From Balamuthia mandrillaris (taxonomy: Eukaryota > Discosea > Longamoebia > Balamuthiidae): 64,000 bases of DNA. This document shows, in pieces, positions 56,552-64,000 of the stretch; position 1 is the stretch's first letter, and every line of letters starts with the position of its first letter. The DNA lies in the NCBI GenBank assembly GCA_031835245.1, contig JAVKOQ010000215.1, positions 24,827-88,826 of the forward strand, written 5' to 3'. The translations under genes and the position numbers were made by a program. Below the pieces are notes generated by a model. The model was not told the origin of the DNA and ran no database searches. It worked only from the letters and a program-made list of their open reading frames with translations.

Positions 56552-58988
56552 TCTCTCCTTCTCTTGCTAAGTTGGTATGTTGCTTTCATTTTTTTCCTCT
56601 TTATTGTCCTACCAAAAGGACGTCATCGGAAAAAAGAAAGACACCAAAACGTTGTCCACCGCTAGACTAGACCTGGGCGACTATGTTAACGAGGACGGGT
56701 CAGAACCCATCCTCTTGCAACTCAAGTTAAAGCGGCTAAAAGAAACCTGCTCTTTGGTGGTACCGTTGTTTTTGTTGTTGTTGTTGTTATTGCCACCAAT
56801 AAGAACAGACCAACACTGATCTCTTACGGCGTTTCGTTCGTTTTCTGGCAGCTCTCCATCCAAACGCAATGGGTTAAGCTGAACAATCAGCTTATTAAAC
56901 AAAAGTACGTTTTCTCTGGTTTCTAATTCTTCATTATCCTCTTCTCTTCTTCGTTATTATTTGCTTTTTGGTGTGGCGTTGGGGCTTGTGCTTGTGCTTG
57001 TAAAACTAGTGTTTGTTCTATCACGCCGTCAGCTCCTAACATTGCGGTAAACTGACCAGGGTGGAGGGACTCACTGGTCAAACGCAAGGTTCCTCTAAGA
57101 ATATCATTTCAACATTTGCTGGCGACTTTGAAGTGGAAACAGACCCAGAGGGACTAACAGAGACCTCAATGGGAACGACCAGCGGATCAGATGATGAGGT
57201 TACATCTTCTTTATTTTCGTTGTTATTTGGCTGATATCTGACATTGTTCATCTGATTATTCTTATCTTTGTTCTCAACAGTTGTACATGGATGAAGAAGA
57301 TATTTTTGTGGCCAACGACGATTACGAAGACGAGAAGGAGCGGAACATACCAGAAGTAAGCAAAGGAGAAGAGGTTAATTACCGGAGGAAAGTTGAGCTG
57401 TTGGAACAAGAGTGCTATGAACGGGGCAAAACAATTCGTTCGTTGGAAGAACAGCTACACAGCGCCAAGAAAACACTCAAATCATTACAAAAAGCACAAG
57501 GAGGCCAACAATGGTCCATCAGCACCAAGGGAAAACAGGACAAACCTGGTCCGTCTGCTGAGATTGAGACAGAAACTAGCAAAGACATCGTTCAGACGTT
57601 GCAACGAAGAATTCAGATACTAGAGTTTGTAGAATGCAACATTTATCAAGCAAAGAAGTTAGTGCTGTCGAAAGATGGCATGCCTGTTGTTGGAGAATAT
57701 ATGTTTATTTGGATGGTGAACAACCACATTTTGGACGATTCTCCCAATGGTTCAAGCGTTATTGCAGCGGGAGATGAAAAGAGCACTATCTCGAAAGTGC
57801 TCAATGCAATTCATGCATGTGCAAAGGTCTCTCTCTCTCTCTCTCTCTCATTTCCTTCTTCCATTAACAGAAGAATGAGGCTACCGTTTTGTGCTTATTC
57901 ATGCTTTCGATTTTTTATAAAGAGAGCAAAAGTTCACGAAAAAGGATACTGGTTATCAGTGGCATGTTATTTTCTTCATATGCTTCACAAAGATAGTTTA
58001 TCTGGAAGTTTGGCCCAGTTCTTAAAGGAAAGTGTCATGACTCTTATCACGAGTATCATTAATAACCTTTTATGTGATGTTTATCACGTGCGGTCTCCCT
58101 CTTTTCTCCTCTCCTTTCCTTGCTATTGTTCATCGTTTCAACTCTCATGCACTGATGTTTGTGATAATGAACAGGATTTAGACCCAGTATTGATACCAGC
58201 TATTTTGGAACAACCGTCTTCCTTTCTGCAACAAGAAGAAAAAAGGTACTCCCACCAAAAACAATTGGCACACAATCACATTGACAATACTTCATATTCA
58301 GTGATGAAGAAACAGAAAGTTCAACAGAAATGAAAGTAGTTCCAAAGTTAGAGGAATACTTTCGTGTGTTTAAAGACAATAATGTCCCAAACCAGCTGAT
58401 GCAACAATTTTTTGCACATTTGCTTCGTTTTATTGATTATACCCTTTGTAATAGCTTATTTGCTCAAAAGCACTTGTGTACATGTGCCAATGGGTTTCAA
58501 ATTAAGTTGGAGCTTTCAAAAGTAGAGCAGTGGATAAGTAAGACTCTTGGTGATCTTAGGTTGGTTTCTGTTTAGGAGTTTTTTGGTTCATCACTGACTA
58601 CTTTCATCTGGTCTGGATTTTTTTTTGTTACCTTTTCAAAAGAGAGGATGAGCACCCACTGAAGTTCATCACTCAAGTGGCCAATGTACTTGTGATGGAC
58701 AAGCTTGTATTGACACAACCAGATGCCTTGGCCCAAATCTGCCCCAATCTATCGTTAACACAAGTGAATCACTTGTTGGAGCTATTTACTCCTGACTCGT
58801 ACTTATTCCTTGATTGTTTTATTTTTGTTTCATCCTAGTCTTACAATACATTCATTGCAACCAGGTTGGCACCAGAGCCTATCCCCAAAAAGTTATTTAA
58901 ACGCTTACACCAAAGCAAGAACCGAGATAGCAGTTACACCTTTGATGTTGAAGAACAACTTACTGCAGTTGATTTTACCTTTTTTTAA
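56202..58988 (+). CDS. NT-C2, coiled-coil and dilute (DIL) domain protein
   Basis: Ten exons (56202-56462, 56619-56759, 56852-56904, 57060-57198, 57281-57826, 57923-58078, 58175-58245, 58302-58559, 58643-58798, 58865-58988) give 634 aa. Residues 1-165 form an NT-type C2 domain (CTLFLAWRRGSKKNSGLTKR, ASWDESFSFMCTL, ARLDLGDYV). A coiled coil follows (VELLEQECYERGKTIRSLEE). From about 330 a DIL domain like that of class V myosins is readable: VHEKGYWLSVACYFLHMLHK, LDPVLIPAILE, QFFAHLLRFIDYTLCNSLFA, CANGFQIKLELSKVEQWI and LTQVNHLLELFTPD. NT-C2 domains bind membranes; DIL domains bind cargo adaptors. A membrane or organelle adaptor role is inferred. GC content falls in the last exons towards the subtelomere. 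Confidence 0.85.
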
Positions 58989-59232
58989 TTAACCTCACTC
59001 AAGTTCTGCCAGCAAAAGTTAGTCACCAAGATAGACAATACCCAAAAAGTGTTGAACAAACAAGAAAATGCTCTATGTAATAATTTCAAAAAAATGGTGA
59101 GTACAACTTTTTTTTATAAGATGTTAAGATGTTGCAATAAGAAAGAGGGCATTTTGCACATGTCTAGCCTTGCAAGTCTGCAGCATCATCCTCGGATAGG
59201 TGTGTATCTTCCTGTTCTGTACTCAGTGGGGC

Positions 59233-60191
59233 TCAGGAGGCGATGCTGGCGAAGTAAGGATGCACAGCCAAACTATGAATCGAGGAACCTTGGTTGCAAG
59301 ATGGTGCTGATTTCAAGCCCAGAAACTCCAAGGCCAGGGCTCCAGGAACAAGATAAAGCAGGTAAGTGAGATTAGGCCTAGATCTGGCTTGGTACTTCAA
59401 ACTCTTCATGCTCTTGAACTCATCCAGTTGTTGACACCTGGCAGTGCATGCTGCGCTCTTCACAATGTCAAATACGTCATCAATGTGCTTTCTGTCTGAG
59501 AGATAATGAAGTGTGTACTCTATTGGTTGCATGTCCTCTTCATAAAGTTGCTCGTGTTGAAGCAACATCACTGCGACTCTGCCAAGAGTAGTTTCAGCCT
59601 GAGCTAGCAAAGGCAGCACAGTGGAGAGTTCTCCGTCACACTCTTGGATCCCGTTTGCAGGCCCAAAATGCTCCAAAAGAGTTTTGGCAAGATGACCATT
59701 TTTCTGATATTTAAGTCGACTGGGGTCATTGAAGTGCTCTGCAAACTCGTTGTTGTGGTGGTGTTTTTTCTTTTGAGTTATGATTCCTGTCATTATCATC
59801 ATAATTGTTTTTGAGGAAGTCATTAGGAAAAGTAGGTAAGAATGGCTGCTCTTGATGAGAGGTGAGGAATGCTTTGTGAATGGGTAATCTGTTGACCAAC
59901 TTGGGAAGTATAGGAGCTATAAACTCATCCACTAGCTCATTCAAGTCACTGAAAAAACTTTGTAGAATGCCAGAGATATGTTGATGGCAAAGCTGACGAT
60001 GAATATTGGGCCAACAAAGAGGAGATTTGTTTTTGACCTCATAAGTTGCTACAGCTTCAGCTAGCACATCCTTGTCAAACTCATCTGGATGAGTTTCTAC
60101 CCAAGCAGTACAACATTCAAGCCACAAGGAGTGATAAAATTGTATTTGTTGATCTTTGGTTGGTAAATCTGTTTGTTTCATGAACCACCTA
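59233..60191 (-). CDS. hypothetical protein, frame shifted once, AT-rich
   Basis: A frame starting after a likely acceptor at 60192 (ATG 60181) reads MKQTDLPTKDQQIQFYHSLW, LCWPNIHRQLCHQHISGILQ and ILPKLVNRLPIHKAFLTS. A second frame continues FAEHFNDPSRLKYQKNGHLA, VAVMLLQHEQLYEEDMQPIE and stops at 59233. The switch lies in an A-run near 59770. Codon use is AT-biased. No family recognised. It could be a decaying subtelomeric gene or an assembly error in a live one. Confidence 0.35.
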
Positions 60192-60207
60192 AAGAAGCAG
60201 TGTAAAA

Positions 60208-60218
60208 GAAGAAGAGAA

Positions 60219-60251
<33 letters not shown>

Positions 60252-60262
60252 GAGAAAAAGAA
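60208..60262 (-). repeat. (GAAA)n-rich tract
   Basis: Imperfect purine repeat, TTTC on the minus strand, immediately upstream of the proposed acceptor of the hypothetical gene. Confidence 0.85.
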
Positions 60263-60349
60263 AGAACAAGAAAGAAAGGGAGAAAAAGAGACAAAAAACA
60301 AAGTGTGAATAAATGTCAAAAGAAGAACAAATAGATTAACACCAATCAA

Positions 60350-61500
60350 TCATAACAAGGTTAGGGAATCGGCCTTGATTTAAGGATACCCTTTGCCGAA
60401 CAAGAGTTAGGTGTGTCATAAACATAAATACATCCAAAGGAAGACCAATACTTGAAGTATTTGTTACAATTGATAATTTGGTTTTAGGTTAGGGTTAGGT
60501 ATTATTATTTTGAGCTAAGAATTAGCTCTACAAATATAATGATAGTATCATCTTAAAGAGCAACTCAAGGGCTATAAGAAGATATATTATATGTTGGGTA
60601 TAAATAAAATGTTACAAAGTTAAAATATTTTTGGTTTAAAAAGTAAAAAAACTGTATCATGCACAAATTTTGCGCAAATACTACTCGATTTTCGCGAAAA
60701 ACAAAAAGAAAGAAGAAGGAACCACATGCCAGAGCACTTTTACATCTAAAAGTGTTGATTGTAAGCTTTAACAGTCATCTTTTTTCAAATGGTTTGTTGC
60801 TAAAGTGTTGTTTTTATTATTGTTGTAATTTTTAATTATTATAAAACACAAAAATAGGTATGCAACAACCAAAAGACAGTATTTCTACATTTTCTACATC
60901 TTCTTCATCATTTTCTTCATCTTCTTCTTCATCATCTTCTTCATTGCTTTGAGAAGCTTTGTTAGCAAAACAAACTGTTACAATTAGTGCTTTTTATCCA
61001 GCTTGCTATTCCAACTATGAGCTATTATGACAACTTCTAATTGTTGACAAGAAAACAAAAAGAGGACATCGCAAACATTTTTATGGCATTAATTGGAAGC
61101 AACTCAAAAAGCAAATACCAGAAATACAACAATTGATAAAAGAAGAGAAAGATAAAAAGAGAAGATGACAAGATGCTTCACAACTCGACATTACAATAAA
61201 AGAAAAAAATGAGGCACAGCAAAGCATTGCAATGAAAAGCATTATTCAAACAACAAGAGACTTATGTTCTACTCTGGGTATCTTCTTTCAATTTGTGGAA
61301 TTATGTGAGAGTAACTTTAAGAAGGACGAAGAAAAAAAGAAGAATGTTAGACAAAGAGAATAGAACCAAGAAAAGAAACAACAGAGTGACGAGAGCCCAA
61401 TGTAATTTAATGCATGAAAGAGAAAAGATAAGTGTGTGATTGTGTGTGTGTTTGTCCTCTGTTTGTGAACTGCAACCTTGAGTGAAGAAAATGAAAGAAG
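60350..61500. other. AT-rich subtelomeric region with interstitial telomere-like motif
   Basis: Strongly AT-rich. TTAGGTTAGGGTTAGG at 60485-60500 resembles the terminal repeat. A plus-strand stretch at 61045-61170 reads like a worn coding sequence (VDKKTKRGHRKHFYGINWKQ) followed by KEKNEAQQSIAMKSIIQTT, with a TTC/TCA-rich low-complexity part at 60886-60955 before it. No intact gene. Confidence 0.5.
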
Positions 61501-61699
61501 AACCAATTTATAGTTAGGAAGGGAACCTTAAGGGCCAGAGATCGAGGGTTCGTCAGCGAAATTGCCAATTCTCAATTTCTGAGCTTGAAGAAACTTCAGG
61601 GGAAAAGACTGGAAACAACGAGTTGATCTTCGGTGTCGACAAGATTGATCGAAGAGGTGACGTCGGTTGTCGGCAGAAAAAGACCGAAGAGAAAGAAAG

Positions 61700-63350
61700 A
61701 AGGAAGAATGAGGAGAAAAGAGTTGGTTATGTTGGCAGTTGCCAACATCACTTCCTTCCCTGTTGAGAGGATTTCTTACGCTTTCACTTCCAATAGTTGA
61801 CGATGGGTTGTTGGTCATCAAAGTTCTCAGTTCGAACCCAGGAATCATATTTGACGGAAAAACCTTTCCAATGGACAAGGTACTTGTGGCAATTAGGAGG
61901 ACCTTTGTGATCAACAATGAAACGAACCTCCCAGCTCTTTTTTGAAGGGTTAGAGGACACTGGAGAGAAGGAACCGGGTGAGGAGTTGGGTGGATCCACT
62001 TTCTTTAGAAGAGAAGGAGCAACTGTTGTAAAATAAGAACGGGAATGACGGTGGAGACAAAGTAAGTACGAGACCTGAACTTAATTTACTAAAAGTGAAG
62101 AGTACAAGTGATAGTAAAGTATCTTGTGTTTTGTTGTAAGTTGTCCCGAGAGGAAAAAGAAGAAGCAAGGAGAGGCAGTATTTAAGCTAGAACAATTATC
62201 AAAAAAAGAAGAACAGAGAATATCAGCATAAAAGGGTAGAGAGAGAAAACAACAAGAAAGGAGAAGTTCAAGAAAGGAGAAGTTGGACACGAAGAGGTTT
62301 CCTCAGGTCGACAGGCATGAGGGAGAGGTCGACAGGAAGAGAAGAAGGGCTATTATGTTGGAGTTTTCCAACACAACAGTATCTGGAAGAAGATCACTGG
62401 TGGCATCTTGGAGTTGGTAGGTGCCATTGGGAGTGCATTGAACAACTGTGAAAGGACCGAGGTATTTCGGGTCGGTTTTGGATTCGGAACTGGAATTCAC
62501 AAGCATGACTGTCACCAGGAGCAAATGAAATGAGAGAAGCATTCTTGTTGAAGTGATCAACTACTTGATGATTATAGTTCTCTATAGTGGTTGTGGAGGA
62601 GGGCCAAACAAGTGAACAAAGATCTTCAACATGTTTATATCATGCTTCAAGGGAAAGTGGAGTAGAAGGAGATGATGAAAAGTTCTCAGGTGGATTGGCA
62701 GGTTGACTGAAGAAGAATTCAAATGGAGAAGAGTTGTGGCAAGAAGAGGTGTGATCGTAAGACCTTTCTGTGTAGCCGGAAGAAACATAGACCAGTGGTT
62801 CCAATCACCGTTGACTAGCTTGAAGAGCATTGATTTCACGAGCTTAACATGACTCTCAGCAGCTCTGTTAGCACAAGGATGATAGGATGAGATGAAGCAA
62901 TGATCAAAACTAGTAAGTTCTTTAAAGGAAGAAAGAATGTTATTAACAAACTCAGTGCCATTGTCGGATTGGATGATCTTTGGAAAGCCAAAGTCGCAAA
63001 TGCTCTGGTAGAGGACATGAGCAATGGAAAGAGCTGATCTGTTGAGAAGGGGTCGGAGCACGGTGAAGTGAGTAGCAATGTCAACAAGAACCATAACATA
63101 GGAGAAACCATTCTTATCAATAGGGAGAGAACCAAAGAGATCCTGTGCAATATATTCAAAAGGAAAGGTTGCAGAGATTGTTCGAAGAGGGTGGAAGCCA
63201 TGACAAACTATGTTGATGCATTGACAAACATCACAAGAACGAGCAATAAGGTGATAATCGGCATGAAGGGAAGGCCAGAAGTAACCTTGTTGGAAAGGGC
63301 AAATAATACAAACGGACGGGGCCAAAATATATTATTCAAAGAGGGAACAA
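61700..63350 (-). mobile_element. Ty3/Gypsy chromovirus fragment (fossil)
   Basis: On the minus strand a retroviral-type integrase core is readable (about 62.6-63.3 kb: QDLFGSLPIDKNGFSYVMVL, IQSDNGTEFVNN, a later AAESHVKLVKSM), then a linker with DPKYLGPFTVVQ (about 62.4 kb), and a C-terminal chromodomain (KYLVHWKGFSVKYDSWV, about 61.8-61.9 kb). This order is that of chromodomain-bearing Ty3/Gypsy elements. Only the 3' part is present: no gag, protease or reverse transcriptase is seen. It looks broken, with a few breaks, and old but not ancient. TGTTG...CAACA palindromes near 61731-61748 and 63536-63557 may be remains of terminal repeats. Confidence 0.75.
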
Positions 63351-63649
63351 GGGAACAAAGGGTGTCAAGAGGGGAAGGTGTGGTGTGAACTAAACAAAAC
63401 TAACTAATTAAAAGAAAAAGAGAAGGAAGCAACAGAATAAAAGGAAGAAGCCTAGCGATGTGACAACAGGCGATTGGTCCACATCACAGATGTCGACAGA
63501 AAGGAAAGGAAAGGAAAGGGGCAACGGAACTAATTTGTTGAGAGTAATTCTCAACATCACTCCCTCTTCCACTGGAGTCAGCCATAGGAGTTGTGGTCAA
63601 GTGAGTCTTCCACCAGCTCATTAATTGCACAGCACTCTGGTGAGTGAAT

Positions 63650-63701
63650 GAACACTGTTCAAACTGTTTGGTGACACTATATATGGTCACAAACAGTGTT
63701 C
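63650..63701. repeat. 52-bp imperfect palindrome with TATATAT centre
   Basis: Arms GAACACTGTT and AACAGTGTTC, with inner arms TGTTTGGTGAC and GTCACAAACA around ACTATATATG. The motif GTGTTC recurs several times up to about 63735. Confidence 0.85.
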
Positions 63702-63984
63702 AGAGGTGTTCAATAGTGTTCGATCTTGTTTGATGTCACCTCCAAACATCACCAAACACCGCCAAACTCTTCTTCCTGATCGGATTGAGGAGTCCTGCAG
63801 GAAGACTTAGCCACTGTTGAGTGAGAAACATCAACAGGAGGGTGGCAAACACAAGCGAGGAGGTAAGAGAAGAGAAGAGATACTTCCACTTTCCAAACTA
63901 AACAGCAAGCAAAAGGGTGAAAGAGGAAAGGCATGCCTACAAAAGGGAAACATCGTTTGACAGAGTTAGCATTTCCTCTTCGGA

Positions 63985-64000
63985 CTTAGGGTTAGGGTTA
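63985..64000 (+). repeat. start of telomeric (TTAGGG)n
   Basis: The window ends in TTAGGGTTAGGGTTA in the orientation expected at a right chromosome end. Confidence 0.7.

Overview
The window is eukaryotic and gene-dense. Nearly all genes are cut by short GT-AG introns (about 50-150 nt). Many introns carry pyrimidine microsatellites, and several neighbouring genes are only 80-400 bp apart. The gene set points to a free-living amoebozoan (an Acanthamoeba- or Balamuthia-like amoeba). Reasons are a Frizzled/Smoothened-type receptor, an ankyrin-SAM-TKL kinase, a Dictyostelium-style PP2C-like protein, a SAM-domain sphingolipid synthase, a formin, an eukaryotic acetate kinase, and LMBRD2 and cystinosin homologues. 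The species is an inference. The right end reads into TTAGGG repeats, so it is probably a chromosome end.

Layout. 0-5.4 kb: 3' end of a coiled-coil gene (+), KCTD9-like BTB/pentapeptide protein (-), TRIC-type cation channel (-), acetate kinase (-). 5.5-10.3 kb: cystinosin (+), CENP-H (+), a small possible mitochondrial protein (-), ribosomal stalk protein P0 (-). 10.9-15.8 kb: Frizzled-like receptor (+), a FAM20-like membrane protein (+), FAM210-like mitochondrial protein (-), two tRNA-Ala genes (-). 15.9-25.9 kb: LMBRD2 (+, 14 exons), a PKD-domain membrane glycoprotein (-), ankyrin-SAM-TKL kinase (-). 26.6-39.8 kb: PP2C-like protein (+), ELO elongase (-), SAM-sphingolipid synthase (-), formin (-), cytochrome b5 front-end desaturase (+). 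40-48 kb: a patch of frameshifted or truncated genes (a hypothetical, an F-box/ankyrin remnant, a broken RHS/Crinkler-like P-loop gene, orphan SAP exons) around intact snapin (+) and a JmjC histone demethylase (-). 48-59 kb: RPS26 (+), DnaJ-X protein (-), an F-box/LRR/RPA70C fusion (+), tRNA-Ala (-), RNA polymerase I subunit A12 (+), an NT-C2/DIL protein (+). 59.2-64 kb: AT-rich subtelomere with a frameshifted hypothetical gene, an interstitial telomere-like motif, an old chromodomain-type Ty3/Gypsy fragment, a long palindrome and terminal TTAGGG repeats.

Links between genes are loose. The elongase, SAM-sphingolipid synthase and front-end desaturase form a lipid-synthesis neighbourhood. Cystinosin and snapin belong to lysosome biology. 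P0, RPS26, A12 and the tRNA-Ala genes serve translation and rRNA synthesis. Most gene models are supported by reading phase across every proposed intron together with family motifs, not by transcript data.
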